Made by a program: the position numbers and the translations under genes. Below the pieces are notes generated by a model that had not been told where the DNA came from, searched no databases, and worked only from the letters and a program-made list of their open reading frames with translations. From an uncultured Pelagibacteraceae bacterium (lineage in GTDB: Bacteria > Pseudomonadota > Alphaproteobacteria > Pelagibacterales > Pelagibacteraceae): a stretch of 64,000 nt of DNA. Below are positions 25,770-36,875 of this stretch, piece after piece (within the stretch, counting starts at the first letter, position 1; every line of letters begins with the position of its first letter). Location of the stretch: contig CACIRC010000002.1 in NCBI GenBank assembly GCA_902588895.1, forward strand, positions 92,448 through 156,447, given 5' to 3'.

Positions 25770-26757
25770 TTTTTTTTTATTTTTTATTTTTATTTCTATT
25801 AAATTTTCATTTGCTGATATCAATAAAGAATTTGAAAATTGGAAATTAAATTTTAAAAAAATAGCTTTAGAAAACAATATTTCAGAAAAAACATTTGATA
25901 TAGTTATGTCTGATACTAAATTTTTATCAGATGTAATAAAATACGATAGGTATCAACCTGAATTTTACGAGGATACTAAAACTTATATTTCAAAAAGAAC
26001 ATCCTCAAAAAAAGTCTTGTTAGGAAAAAAATTCTATGAAAAAAATTCAACGTTAATCAATAACGTTGAAAACGAATTTAATATAGAGAGAGAGTTACTA
26101 TTAGCTCTAATGGGAATAGAGACTAATTTTGGAACTTATGTTGGTAAAATGGATATTTTATCCTCTTTGGCAACCCTAAGTTTTGACAAAAGAAGATCAG
26201 AATTTTTTACAAATGAATTATTAATTCTTTTGAGATTAATTGAAAATGAACAAATAGATTATAAAACGTTATATGGATCTTGGGCAGGTGCTTTTGGTTT
26301 TTTTCAATTTATGCCATCAACAATGAAAAATTATGCAATTGACCATGATGGCAACGGATATATAGATTTAAAAAATAATAATGATGCTTATGCTTCAGCA
26401 TCAAACTATTTAAATCAAATTGGTTGGAAAAGTGAGAATCCTTGCTTTTATAGAATTGATTTATCAGAGAATATACCAAGTAAATATTTGAACATTTCTG
26501 CAAAAAAACTTCATGATAAAAAAAAATTAAAATATTTTAGAAAATTTATTAAAAATAATGATCAAATAGATAACAAGTATAACGCTTTAAAAGTAGCCAT
26601 CATAACTCCAGATAAAGATATCATACCTGATGCCGAAACTTTAAATCCAGCTTATATCGTGTTTGATAACTATGAGATAATATTAAAATGGAATAGATCA
26701 TTGCGATTTGCTTTAGCCGTTTGTACATTAAAAGATAAATTTAAAAATGAACTTTAA
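25756..26757 (+). CDS. mltB: Lytic murein transglycosylase (MltB-like)
   Basis: LLALMGIETNFGTYVGKMDILSSLATLSFD...GSWAGAFGFFQFMPSTM. Confidence 0.85.
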   Translation: MKLINFFLFFIFISIKFSFADINKEFENWKLNFKKIALENNISEKTFDIVMSDTKFLSDVIKYDRYQPEFYEDTKTYISKRTSSKKVLLGKKFYEKNSTLINNVENEFNIERELLLALMGIETNFGTYVGKMDILSSLATLSFDKRRSEFFTNELLILLRLIENEQIDYKTLYGSWAGAFGFFQFMPSTMKNYAIDHDGNGYIDLKNNNDAYASASNYLNQIGWKSENPCFYRIDLSENIPSKYLNISAKKLHDKKKLKYFRKFIKNNDQIDNKYNALKVAIITPDKDIIPDAETLNPAYIVFDNYEIILKWNRSLRFALAVCTLKDKFKNEL

Positions 26758-27508
26758 AAAAATAATATTAATTCTTTCTATACTTTTTTTATCTGCATGT
26801 AATCAATTTGATCAAAATGATAAAAACTTAGTTTATATTAGTGATCAAAAGTATAGTAATACTGGATTTGCTTTAATTTATGATGATGAATTAAAAAAAG
26901 AAAAAAAAATATCTAAAAAAATTGATAATAGATCTCTTTTAATTTTTCATAATAAAATTAAAAAAAATTCATTTGTTAAAATTACCAATCCAGTTAATGA
27001 TAAATCAATTATAGCAGAAGTAATCTCTAATAATGTTACATTCTCATCTTTTTACAACTCTGTAATTACGCAACGAATTGCTGAGGAGTTATCACTTAAC
27101 CCTAAAGAGCCTTATATTGATCTTGTTTTAATCTCAAAAAGTTCAACATTTGTAGCTAAAAAAGCAAAGACTTTTGAAGAAGAGAAAAGTGTAGCCGAAA
27201 AAGCTCCTGTTGATGGAATTACGATAGATAATCTTGGTAAAGAAAAAGAAGAAGAAGTCCAAATAAAAAAACATAAATTTTTATATTCAATAAAGATTGC
27301 AGATTTTTATTACAGAGACTCTGCAGAAAATATGGTTGATAGAATAAAAGATGAGACAAATATAAAAAAATCTGTAATTAAGAAATTATCAAAAACTAAA
27401 TATAGGGTATTATTGGGTCCATTTAATGATATAAAAAAACTGGAAAAATCATTTAATGAAATTAGAGTATTAAATTTTGAAAATATAGAAATATTAAAAG
27501 ATGTTTAA
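26747..27508 (+). CDS. rlpA: RlpA-like septal lipoprotein with SPOR domain
   Basis: Lipobox LFLSACN; C-terminal SPOR-like KYRVLLGPFNDIKKLE. Confidence 0.65.
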   Translation: MNFKKIILILSILFLSACNQFDQNDKNLVYISDQKYSNTGFALIYDDELKKEKKISKKIDNRSLLIFHNKIKKNSFVKITNPVNDKSIIAEVISNNVTFSSFYNSVITQRIAEELSLNPKEPYIDLVLISKSSTFVAKKAKTFEEEKSVAEKAPVDGITIDNLGKEKEEEVQIKKHKFLYSIKIADFYYRDSAENMVDRIKDETNIKKSVIKKLSKTKYRVLLGPFNDIKKLEKSFNEIRVLNFENIEILKDV

Positions 27509-28652
27509 AATATTATTAACTGTAATTTTTTTTAGCTTTTCATTAATAAATACCTCAAATGCAAATTTTGATGTAAAAGCAAGAACTGCAATATTGCAGG
27601 ATTATCATTCGGGTGAAATTCTTTATGAAAAAGAACCTGATATTTCTATTTATCCAGCATCTATGACAAAAATCATGACGGCAATTATAGCTTTTGATTT
27701 AATAAAGTCAGGGGATCTTAACTTAGATGAAAAATTTATAATATCTGAAAGAGCTTGGAGATTATCCACTTCTGGATATTCATCAATGTTCATAATGGTC
27801 GGTGATGAGGTGTCTGTTGAAAATTTATTAAGAGGCATAATTGTTGCTTCTGGTAATGATGCATGTATAGCTTTAGCGGAAGGTATAGCAGGCACTGAAG
27901 AAGAATTTGCTATTTTAATGACAGCGAAAGCAAAAGAATTAGGAATGGATAATACAAATTTTTCAAATTCATCAGGTATTAATGATCCTGAAAATTATTC
28001 AACAGTTAGAGATATTTTAAAAATGTCTAGATATTTAATTAAAGAACATCCTGAGTTTTATAAGATGTTTGCAGAAAAGGAGTTTACTTGGGACAGAACA
28101 GGAGGTGATCCTATAACACAAGGAAATAGAAATCCTTTACTTTATAAAAATTTTGGAGCTGATGGAATAAAAACTGGATATTTGGCTGTCGAAAAATATT
28201 CTTTAGCTTCATCAATTGATAGGAAGGGTAGAAGATTAATTGCAGTTGGAAGCGGTTTTAATTCAAAAAATTCTAGATCTAGGGAAAGTACAAAATTACT
28301 TACATTTGGTCTTACTAATTATGATCTTGTTGAAATTGCTAAAGCTAATAAACCTTTTCACAAAATTGACGTATGGCTTGGAAAAGAAAATACCGTGGAA
28401 GCATATACAAATAAAGATATTTATAAAACAATCAAAAAAGCAAAAAAAAAACTTTTAAAAGTTGTTGTGAAGTATGATGGTCCGGTTGAAGCACCAATCA
28501 AAAAGGATCAAAAAATAGCTACACTACGAGTTGTTTATGATCAAGAACTAGTCGGAGAGTATGATTTGCTTTCATCGAAAGAAATTAAAAAAGTTAATTT
28601 TTTAACAAGATTAATAAAATCAATAAATTATTTAATTTGGGGTGATGTCTAA
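27501..28652 (+). CDS. dacC: D-alanyl-D-alanine carboxypeptidase
   Basis: SIYPASMTKIMTAIIAFD (SxxK), SGNDA, DGIKTGYL. Confidence 0.88.
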   Translation: MFKILLTVIFFSFSLINTSNANFDVKARTAILQDYHSGEILYEKEPDISIYPASMTKIMTAIIAFDLIKSGDLNLDEKFIISERAWRLSTSGYSSMFIMVGDEVSVENLLRGIIVASGNDACIALAEGIAGTEEEFAILMTAKAKELGMDNTNFSNSSGINDPENYSTVRDILKMSRYLIKEHPEFYKMFAEKEFTWDRTGGDPITQGNRNPLLYKNFGADGIKTGYLAVEKYSLASSIDRKGRRLIAVGSGFNSKNSRSRESTKLLTFGLTNYDLVEIAKANKPFHKIDVWLGKENTVEAYTNKDIYKTIKKAKKKLLKVVVKYDGPVEAPIKKDQKIATLRVVYDQELVGEYDLLSSKEIKKVNFLTRLIKSINYLIWGDV

Positions 28653-29259
28653 AAAACCCATCATTGTTTTTGAGGGTATAGAGGGCAGTGGTAAAAGTCA
28701 CCATATTAATAAAGTATCTAAATATTTAGATAACAAAAAAATTAATTATATAAAAATAAGAGAACCAGGTGGAAGTTTTAACTCTGAAAAAATAAGAAGA
28801 TTAATTTTAAATAAAAAATCTAATTTTAATATACATACTGATTTACTTTTATATTTGGCAGCACGTAGTGAAAACATTAGTCTTATAAAAAAATCTTACA
28901 AAAAAAAAATTATTTTAATTGATAGATTTGTAGACTCAACTATTGCATATCAGCATTATGGTATGGGTGTTGATTTAAAAATTATAAATATCATGAATAG
29001 ATTTTTATTAAAAAAAATCAAAGTCAACTTTACTTTTCTTAATATTGTTAATAAAAAAAATCTATTTCAAAGATTAAAAAATAGAAAATCCTTAAATAGA
29101 TATGATCAGTTTAATATGAATTTTTATAATAAAGTTCAAAAAGGTTTTTTAAAACTAGCTAAATTGAATAGAAAATCATACAAAATAATCGATTCAAATT
29201 TAGATATAAAAAAAAATGAAGATTTAATTATAAATCAACTCAAAAAATTAATTAAATGA
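28642..29259 (+). CDS. tmk: Thymidylate kinase
   Basis: IVFEGIEGSGKSHHI, IREPGG, DRFVDSTIAYQHYG. Confidence 0.88.
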   Translation: MMSKKPIIVFEGIEGSGKSHHINKVSKYLDNKKINYIKIREPGGSFNSEKIRRLILNKKSNFNIHTDLLLYLAARSENISLIKKSYKKKIILIDRFVDSTIAYQHYGMGVDLKIINIMNRFLLKKIKVNFTFLNIVNKKNLFQRLKNRKSLNRYDQFNMNFYNKVQKGFLKLAKLNRKSYKIIDSNLDIKKNEDLIINQLKKLIK

Positions 29260-30185
29260 ATTTAAATCCCGCAACTCAAATAAATTTATTTGAGCACAAA
29301 GAAATTTTTAATAAATTATACAAATTATATAAAAACGATACTTTGCCTAATAAAATTCTTTTATCTGGTGAAAAAGGAATTGGAAAATCAACATTAGCAT
29401 ATCATTTAATTAATTTTGTATTATCAGAAAATGAAGAACACTCTTATGATTATGAAAATAATAGAATTAATTCTAATAATAAGTCATACAAACTTATACA
29501 AAATAAATCTAACCCAAATTTTTACTTAATTGATGTCGTAGAAGATAAAAAAAATATTGATATAAATCAAATTAGAGAATTGATAATAAATCTAAACAAA
29601 TCCTCATTTAATAAAAAAAAAAGATTTGTTCTAATTGATAATATTGAATTATTAAACTTAAATTCAATTAATGCTTTGTTAAAAACTTTGGAAGAACCTA
29701 ATGAAAATATAAATTTTATTTTAATTAATAACAATAAAAGAGTGTTACCAACTCTTAAATCCAGATGTTTGAATTTTAAAGTTTATTTAACAAAAGATCA
29801 GTCTATTAGAATTTTTAATCAATTAATAAATGATGATATAAATACTATTATCAATAATAAGTTATTTGATTATTATGCTACCCCTGGAAAATTATTTAAA
29901 TTAATTAAGTTGTCCGAAGAATATAACTTAGATCTTGTTAATTTTGATTTAAACACAACTCTAAAGACTATAATAAAAGATAAAATTTATAAAAAGGATA
30001 AATCAATAATTGAAATTATTTATTCTTTTATTGAACTTTATTTTAGAAACAATATATCTAGTGAAAATATTAGTTTACTAAAGTCATACCATTATTTTTT
30101 AGAAAAAATTAATAATACTAAAATTTATAATTTAGATGAGGAAACATTGTTTATGGAATTTGAGGATAAAATATTAAATGGATAA
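29256..30185 (+). CDS. holB: DNA polymerase III delta' subunit
   Basis: LLSGEKGIGKSTLAYHLINF, NALLKTLEEPNENINFILINNN, LKSRC. Confidence 0.85.
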   Translation: MNLNPATQINLFEHKEIFNKLYKLYKNDTLPNKILLSGEKGIGKSTLAYHLINFVLSENEEHSYDYENNRINSNNKSYKLIQNKSNPNFYLIDVVEDKKNIDINQIRELIINLNKSSFNKKKRFVLIDNIELLNLNSINALLKTLEEPNENINFILINNNKRVLPTLKSRCLNFKVYLTKDQSIRIFNQLINDDINTIINNKLFDYYATPGKLFKLIKLSEEYNLDLVNFDLNTTLKTIIKDKIYKKDKSIIEIIYSFIELYFRNNISSENISLLKSYHYFLEKINNTKIYNLDEETLFMEFEDKILNG

Positions 30186-31719
30186 AACTTTTTATATTAC
30201 TACGCCGATATACTACCCATCAGCAAGCCCACATATGGGTCATGCATATTCAAGTATTATCGCAGATTTTTTTGCAAGATTTAAAATAATTGATGATTAT
30301 CAGGTTCATTTTCTTACAGGTACGGACGAGCATGGTTTAAAAATTCAAAGATCTGCAGAAAAAGCAGGGAAGGAACCTCAAATATTTTGTGATCAAATTA
30401 GTCAAACATTTAGAGATCTTTCAGATACTTTGAATTTATCAAATACTGATTTTATAAGAACTACGGAGTCTAGACATAAAAAAACAGTTCAGCATCTTTG
30501 GAATGAACTTGAAAAAAACGATGATATATACCTATCAAATTATTCTGGATGGTATTCAGTATCAGATGAAGCTTTTTATAACGAAGACGAAATTGAAGAA
30601 GTAGATGGAAAAAAAATTGCTATACACTCAAAATCCCCTGTTGAATGGATTGAAGAAGAATCCTACTTTTTTAGACTTTCAAAGTGGGAAAAACCGTTAT
30701 TAGATTATTATGAAGCTAATCCAGATTTTATTTCTCCACAATCTAGAAAAAATGAAGTTATTAGTTTTGTAAAAAGTGGTCTTAAAGATCTTTCTGTAAG
30801 TAGAAAAAGTTTTTCATGGGGTATACCTGTTCCAAATAATAAGAACCATGTGATATATGTTTGGCTTGATGCATTAACAAATTATTTAAGTGCATTAAAT
30901 TACCCTAATACAGATGATGATTTGTTTAAAAAATTTTGGCCAGCTTCAATACATTTAATTGGAAAAGATATATTAAGATTCCATGCTGTTTATTGGCCTG
31001 CTTTTTTATTGGCAGCAAAAATTGATTTACCAAAGAAAGTTTATGGGCATGGATGGATATTATCAGGTGAAGAAAAAATGTCTAAATCTAAAGGAAATAT
31101 ACTTGATCCACTTAAAATAATTAAAGAGTATGGTTTAGATCCTTTAAGATACTATTTAATTAAAGAAGTTTCTTTTGGTAATGATGGGAATATATCTCAA
31201 GAAAGACTAGAAGATTGTATAAATAGTGATTTAGCTAACAATTATGGAAATTTATGTCAGCGTGTAACTGCTTTTGCAATAAAAAATTGTGATGGAAAAA
31301 TTCCATTAGAGGTAAAATTTTATGATGAGGATTTATTAATACTAAATAAATATAAAGATAATTTAGATAATATTAGGTTGCAAATCGATAATCAAAATAT
31401 TAATTTTTACATTGATTATATTGTAAATTCACTTTTTGAAGCTAACAAATATTTTAATGATCAAGAACCTTGGAAAAAGAAAAATAATATAATTAGATTA
31501 AATACTATTGTTTACACAACTTTAGAAATTGTAAGAAAAATAAGTTTTTTATTGTATCCAATTATTCCTGATGCCTCTCAAAAGGCATTAAAGATTTTTG
31601 ATATTGAAGAAAAAGATATAAAATTAGATACAGTTACAAATAATAATTATTTAAAAAAAGGTAATAATATAAATAAAATAGATATACTTTTTAAAAAAAT
31701 AGAAAAAAACAATGATTGA
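30178..31719 (+). CDS. metG: Methionyl-tRNA synthetase
   Basis: TTPIYYPSASPHMGHAYS, TGTDEHGLKIQ, EKMSKSKGNI. Confidence 0.95.
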   Translation: MDKTFYITTPIYYPSASPHMGHAYSSIIADFFARFKIIDDYQVHFLTGTDEHGLKIQRSAEKAGKEPQIFCDQISQTFRDLSDTLNLSNTDFIRTTESRHKKTVQHLWNELEKNDDIYLSNYSGWYSVSDEAFYNEDEIEEVDGKKIAIHSKSPVEWIEEESYFFRLSKWEKPLLDYYEANPDFISPQSRKNEVISFVKSGLKDLSVSRKSFSWGIPVPNNKNHVIYVWLDALTNYLSALNYPNTDDDLFKKFWPASIHLIGKDILRFHAVYWPAFLLAAKIDLPKKVYGHGWILSGEEKMSKSKGNILDPLKIIKEYGLDPLRYYLIKEVSFGNDGNISQERLEDCINSDLANNYGNLCQRVTAFAIKNCDGKIPLEVKFYDEDLLILNKYKDNLDNIRLQIDNQNINFYIDYIVNSLFEANKYFNDQEPWKKKNNIIRLNTIVYTTLEIVRKISFLLYPIIPDASQKALKIFDIEEKDIKLDTVTNNNYLKKGNNINKIDILFKKIEKNND

Positions 31720-32473
31720 TTCACACTGTCATCTAGATCACGAACCATTACTGAGCGATCTATCTAACGTAATACAAAGATCGAAAAAAGCAGGTATAGA
31801 AAAATTATTAACTATCTCAACTTCATTTGAAAGTTTTTCTAGAGTAAAAGAATTAGTTAATAAAGATGAGATGATTTATGGTACTATTGGTATTCACCCT
31901 CATGAATGTTCCACAAATATTATTACTTCGAAACAGATCGTAGAAAGTCTGAATGAAAATTCAAAAATTATTGGAATTGGAGAAACCGGGTTAGATTTTT
32001 ATTATAATAATAGCGAAAAAAACAAACAGATAGAAAGTTTTGAAGAACATATAGATGCATCCATAAAAACCAATATTCCATTAATTATTCATTCAAGAGA
32101 TGCAGAAAAAGAAACTTTTGAGATTTTAAATCAATATAAAAATGAAGACCTTAAAATTTTGATGCATTGTTTTACAGGATCAAAAGAATTCTCAAAGAAA
32201 CTTATGACTTTAAATTCATTCTTTTCAGCTAGCGGTATTATTACTTTTAAAAACTCATTGGATTTACAAGATACTTTCAAATCTATTTCAATGGATAATA
32301 TCTTAATTGAAACCGATAGTCCTTTTCTAGCACCTGTTCCTAAAAGAGGAAAAAAAAATGAACCATCATTTATTGATTTTACTGCTGCTAAATTAGCTCA
32401 GATTAAAAATCTATCCAAAGAAAAGCTTATTAAAAAAACTACAGATAACTTTAATAAACTTTTTTTTAATTAA
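31712..32473 (+). CDS. tatD: TatD family metal-dependent DNase
   Basis: MIDSHCHLDHE, IGETGLDFYY, LIETDSPFLAP. Confidence 0.92.
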   Translation: MIDSHCHLDHEPLLSDLSNVIQRSKKAGIEKLLTISTSFESFSRVKELVNKDEMIYGTIGIHPHECSTNIITSKQIVESLNENSKIIGIGETGLDFYYNNSEKNKQIESFEEHIDASIKTNIPLIIHSRDAEKETFEILNQYKNEDLKILMHCFTGSKEFSKKLMTLNSFFSASGIITFKNSLDLQDTFKSISMDNILIETDSPFLAPVPKRGKKNEPSFIDFTAAKLAQIKNLSKEKLIKKTTDNFNKLFFN

Positions 32474-32477
32474 ATTA

Positions 32478-33248
32478 ATGAAATTTATTATTTTAGGATG
32501 TGGTAGTTCAATGGGTGTACCAAGACCAGATGGTTTCTTTGGAAATTGTGATCCTAATAATAAAAAAAATTATAGAACAAGATGTTCTGCTTTAATTAAG
32601 ACAAGTGATGAAAATATATTAATAGATACTTCTCCTGATTTAAGAAACCAACTATTAAGGCATAAAATTAAAAAAATTAATAAAGTTCTATATTCACATA
32701 TGCATGGAGATCAAACACACGGTATTAATGATTTAAGAGCTTTTTTTATTAGTGGAAAAAAACCTATTGATATTTTTGCAGATAATCCAACATCTAAATA
32801 TTTAAAAAATAGTTTCTCTTATTGCTTTAATAAATTTTCTCGAGAATACCCAGCAACTCTAAAATTAAATAAATTGAACGATAAACTTTTCACCATTAAC
32901 AAAAATAAAAAAATTAAAATAAAATCTATTACAGTAGAGCATGGTAAGGTTAAATCTAATTGTTTCATAATAGATAATAAAATTGCATATATTAGTGATG
33001 TCAGTAAGATATATAATAAGGACTTTAGATATTTCAAAAATTTGAAATATTTAATTATTGATTGTTTGTGGTATAGATTTCATCCTTCTCATTTTAATTT
33101 AGAGAAATCTTTAGAAATTATTAAATTATTTAAACCCAAAAATTCGATCTTAACAAATTTACATACTGATTTAGATTATAAAAAATTAAAAGAAATTTTA
33201 CCAAGAAACGTTATTCCAGCTTATGATGGATTGACTATAAACTTATAA
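32478..33248 (+). CDS. MBL-fold hydrolase (PhnP-like)
   Basis: GCGSSMGVPRPDGFFGNC, SHMHGDQTHGINDLR. Confidence 0.85.
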   Translation: MKFIILGCGSSMGVPRPDGFFGNCDPNNKKNYRTRCSALIKTSDENILIDTSPDLRNQLLRHKIKKINKVLYSHMHGDQTHGINDLRAFFISGKKPIDIFADNPTSKYLKNSFSYCFNKFSREYPATLKLNKLNDKLFTINKNKKIKIKSITVEHGKVKSNCFIIDNKIAYISDVSKIYNKDFRYFKNLKYLIIDCLWYRFHPSHFNLEKSLEIIKLFKPKNSILTNLHTDLDYKKLKEILPRNVIPAYDGLTINL

Positions 33249-33785
33249 GATATTTTCGATAGCTTTAATTATTTTTTTTGACATAGGTTTTGTCATAGAT
33301 GCAAACGTATCTTCTACTTTGCCTTCTTTATTAATTAAAATTTTATGAAAATTCCATTTTGGAACAGCTGATTTACCATGATTTTTTTTTGCCCATTTAA
33401 AAATTTCGTGAGCATTTTTACCCTTAACGTCTGTTATAGTTGTAAGAGGAAAGTTAATATTAAAGTTTACTTCACAAAATTTTTTAACATCTGCATTATT
33501 ATTTTTTTCTTGATTAAACGAATTTGATGGAACACCTAGAACGATTAAACCTTTTTTTTTATATAAATCCCACAATTCCTGTAATTCATTATATTGTTTG
33601 GTAAATCCACAATAACTAGCAGTATTCACAACTAAGACAATTTTATTTTTATAATTTCTCAAATTTATTGTTTCACCAGTTATACTTTCTATACTGAAAT
33701 CATAAATTTTTTTTTCGTAGTTTGCTGTTACTGAAGTTTTAAAAAAAAACATTAATATAGATATTAAAAATATTACTTTTTTCAT
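33243..33785 (-). CDS. Glutathione peroxidase
   Basis: VVNTASYCGFTKQYNELQELW, GVPSNSFNQE, KWNFHKILINKEG. Confidence 0.92.
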   Translation of the reverse strand: MKKVIFLISILMFFFKTSVTANYEKKIYDFSIESITGETINLRNYKNKIVLVVNTASYCGFTKQYNELQELWDLYKKKGLIVLGVPSNSFNQEKNNNADVKKFCEVNFNINFPLTTITDVKGKNAHEIFKWAKKNHGKSAVPKWNFHKILINKEGKVEDTFASMTKPMSKKIIKAIENIL

Positions 33786-34963
33786 TTATTAGGTTTATTT
33801 GGTGTAAGTAATATCAAAAAATAACCAAATAAAGTTGATAACAAAGATCCAGTTAATACTCCTATTTTAACACCATCCATATATTGCATGTTTTCAACAA
33901 AAGCTAAATTCCCAACAAATAAACTCATTGTAAAACCAATCCCAGTAAGAACTCCCACACCATAAAAATTATACCAACTTGTATCATTTGGCATTTGAGC
34001 TACTTTTAATTTTATAGATATATAAGAAAATATAAAAACGCCTAGTTGCTTACCTAGGAATAGTCCTAATACGATGCCTAGGGGAACTTTATCAAGTAAC
34101 GAAGAAAATGATAAACCTTCTAGAGATACTCCAGCATTCGCAAATGCAAATAGAGGCATTATTCCGAAAGCAACATATGGACTAATTGCATGCTCTATTT
34201 TAATTAATAAAGAAAAATCTTTTTCTTTTTTTCTATGGGGAATTGTCATTGCTAACAAAACTCCAGCGATAGTAGCGTGTATTCCTGAATTATGTGTAAA
34301 ATCCCAAAGAAAAAGCCCTACAACCAAGTAAGGTAGAAACTTTTTAATATTAAATTTGTTAATTAATAACAAAACAATAAAAGCTAATAACATTAAAGTT
34401 AAATACTTAATGCTCAAATCTCCAGAGTAGAATAGGGCGATAATTACTATTGCCCCCAAATCATCAATTATAGCTAATGCAGTTAAAAATACTTTTAAAG
34501 ATAAAGGGACTCTTTTTCCCAATAAGGATAAAACTCCTAAAGAAAAAGCAATGTCCGTTGCTGATGGAATTGCCCACCCATTTAAAGTTTCACTATCACC
34601 TAGATTTATGAAAACATAAAATAGTGCAGGAACTAACATTCCTCCTACAGCAGCTATTATAGGTAATAAAGCTTGTTTAATATTTGAAAGTTCCCCTTGT
34701 AAAAATTCTCTTTTAATTTCTAAAGTAACGAAAAAAAAGAAAATTGCCATTAATGCATCGTTAATCCAATGCAATACAGATAATTTTAATCCAAAATTAT
34801 TAATACCTATAAATAAATATTTGTTTAGAGTGTCAAAGTACAATTCAGCTAGCTCAGAGTTACTTATAAATAATGCAATTATTGCAGCAAATAGTAGTAC
34901 AAGACCACTTGCGGCTTCTAATTTAAAGAACCATCTAAAAGGCTTAGAAATATAATTAATCAT
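33782..34963 (-). CDS. nhaA: Na+/H+ antiporter NhaA
   Basis: FFFVTLEIKREFLQGEL, AIPSATDIAFSLGVLSLLG, AIIDDLGAIVIIALFYS. Confidence 0.95.
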   Translation of the reverse strand: MINYISKPFRWFFKLEAASGLVLLFAAIIALFISNSELAELYFDTLNKYLFIGINNFGLKLSVLHWINDALMAIFFFFVTLEIKREFLQGELSNIKQALLPIIAAVGGMLVPALFYVFINLGDSETLNGWAIPSATDIAFSLGVLSLLGKRVPLSLKVFLTALAIIDDLGAIVIIALFYSGDLSIKYLTLMLLAFIVLLLINKFNIKKFLPYLVVGLFLWDFTHNSGIHATIAGVLLAMTIPHRKKEKDFSLLIKIEHAISPYVAFGIMPLFAFANAGVSLEGLSFSSLLDKVPLGIVLGLFLGKQLGVFIFSYISIKLKVAQMPNDTSWYNFYGVGVLTGIGFTMSLFVGNLAFVENMQYMDGVKIGVLTGSLLSTLFGYFLILLTPNKPNK

Positions 34964-34968
34964 AAAAA

Positions 34969-35421
34969 TTAAATTAGGTCTATAATAAATAGTTTTATAT
35001 CTTGCAATGTTTCATAAAGGCTAAATAAAATAATTTCTAAACCAGGAAATTTATTAATTAGTGGATTTTTTAGCGTATCAAGTAAGATAATTAGTGCTAT
35101 AGAAGAAATAATAAACACAATTAAATAAGAAAAAAAATTACTTACATTATTTGTTGTATTTTTAGATGTAGTTTTATTTTTTTGCTTTTCTGGAATTTTT
35201 TCTTTTTTTACAGTATTAATTTTATCTTTTTTTTCAATTTTTGTTTCAATATTTTTACTTACTATTTCCTCATTTAACTTTAAAATTTTATTATTTTCTT
35301 CTTCGATTTTATAAAACCAAACATGATTACATGACCCACATTGTAAATCTCTGCCTTCTTCAGGTATTAAAGAATTATCAATATTAAATTGCTTGTTACA
35401 ATTTGGACAAGTTATTATCAT
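34969..35421 (-). CDS. Zinc-ribbon (MJ0042-type) membrane protein
   Basis: MIITCPNCNKQFNIDNSLIPEEGRDLQCGSCNHVWF; C-terminal TM. Confidence 0.8.
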   Translation of the reverse strand: MIITCPNCNKQFNIDNSLIPEEGRDLQCGSCNHVWFYKIEEENNKILKLNEEIVSKNIETKIEKKDKINTVKKEKIPEKQKNKTTSKNTTNNVSNFFSYLIVFIISSIALIILLDTLKNPLINKFPGLEIILFSLYETLQDIKLFIIDLI

Positions 35422-35515
35422 GCCTCGTTATATACCAGATTTTAATCAAATTTCTTTTAATTTTGGCTTCTTTATACATTGAAATTATCAATAACTGCTG
35501 TATTAGTACTCGGAT

Positions 35516-35592
<77 letters not shown>

Positions 35593-35597
35593 TCATT

Positions 35598-35879
35598 ATG
35601 AAAAAAGCAATTATTTACATACCTAACAAAAATCCAATGCAATCTGGTTTGGCAAAAAATAGCAAATGGGTTTTAGAATTTAAAACTAAAGATCCAACAA
35701 GAAACCCTTTAATGGGTTGGGAAAGTTCATCCGATACTTATACAGAACTAAAGTTAGAATTTTCATCTAAAGAATTAGCAATCAATTATGCAAAAAAGAA
35801 AAAAATTGATTTTGAATTAATTGAACCAAGAAAAAGAAAAACTGTAAAAAAGTCTTACGCAGATAATTTTCTCAAATAA
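35598..35879 (+). CDS. ETC complex I subunit (NDUFS4-like)
   Basis: 93 aa; NSKWVLEFKTKDPTRNPLMGWESSSDTYTELKLEFSSKELAINYAKK. Confidence 0.85.
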   Translation: MKKAIIYIPNKNPMQSGLAKNSKWVLEFKTKDPTRNPLMGWESSSDTYTELKLEFSSKELAINYAKKKKIDFELIEPRKRKTVKKSYADNFLK

Positions 35880-35882
35880 AAA

Positions 35883-36875
35883 ATGTTTAGATTTTTCACT
35901 GAAAAGCATTGGTTTATTTGGTCTTGGATAGGTTCTTTTATAATCCTTTCATCGCTTTGGATTCAAGTTGAAATAGATGTAAAGATAAATGAATGGTTTG
36001 GTGTTTTTTATGACATGATTCAGAAAGCACTTGCTGAACCAAACGCAGTTTCAATTGAGGAGTATTTTGCAAGCCTATTTTCATTTATTACATTGGCAGG
36101 AATGTATATTGCTGTTTATGTTGCTATTAGTTTCTTTACAGCACATTTTTTATTTAGATGGAGAACATCGATGGTTGAATGGTACCACTCTGTTTATGAC
36201 AAAGCACGTAAAATTGAAGGTGCATCACAAAGGGTTCAAGAAGATACAATTAAATTTACAAGAATCATGGAGGGATTAGGTACAAGTTTAATAGAATCTA
36301 TTATGATTTTAATACAATTTATTCCAATTTTATTTGGCTTGAGTGTAGGTATACCTATTTTCTTTTTTGGTGAATGGGAATATGGCCTTATCGTTGGAGC
36401 ATTGATTTGGACTATTGGGGGAACTGTTTTTTTAATTGTTCTTGGTTTGATATTAAGACTTGTTGGTGTGGAATATGATTTACAAAAACAAGAAGCTGCA
36501 TATAGGAAAATTTTAGTTATTGCAGAAGATGATGGCAGTGTAAGACCAAAAAAAATTGATGAGTTGTTTGATGATGTGCGTAAAATTCATTTTTTAAGTT
36601 ATTTGAGATACCTATATTTTAATATTGGACGAATTGCCTATTTACAAGCTAATGTTTTGTCTGCATATGTTTTTTTAGCTCCAGCTATTGTTGCGGGCGT
36701 AGTTACATTAGGAGTCATGCAACAAATAATAAGAGCTTTTGGAAGAGTTGAAGGATCAATGCAATATTTATTAAAAGCATGGCCAACAATAATAGAACTT
36801 GCTAGTGTTTATAAACGTCTAAGAGAATTTGAGTCTAAAATCAAACTAGAAGGTTTAGTAGATGAAAAAATTTAA
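35883..36875 (+). CDS. SbmA/BacA-like transporter
   Basis: 330 aa; WRTSMVEWYHSVYDKARKIEGASQRVQEDTIKFTRIMEGLG. Confidence 0.85.
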   Translation: MFRFFTEKHWFIWSWIGSFIILSSLWIQVEIDVKINEWFGVFYDMIQKALAEPNAVSIEEYFASLFSFITLAGMYIAVYVAISFFTAHFLFRWRTSMVEWYHSVYDKARKIEGASQRVQEDTIKFTRIMEGLGTSLIESIMILIQFIPILFGLSVGIPIFFFGEWEYGLIVGALIWTIGGTVFLIVLGLILRLVGVEYDLQKQEAAYRKILVIAEDDGSVRPKKIDELFDDVRKIHFLSYLRYLYFNIGRIAYLQANVLSAYVFLAPAIVAGVVTLGVMQQIIRAFGRVEGSMQYLLKAWPTIIELASVYKRLREFESKIKLEGLVDEKI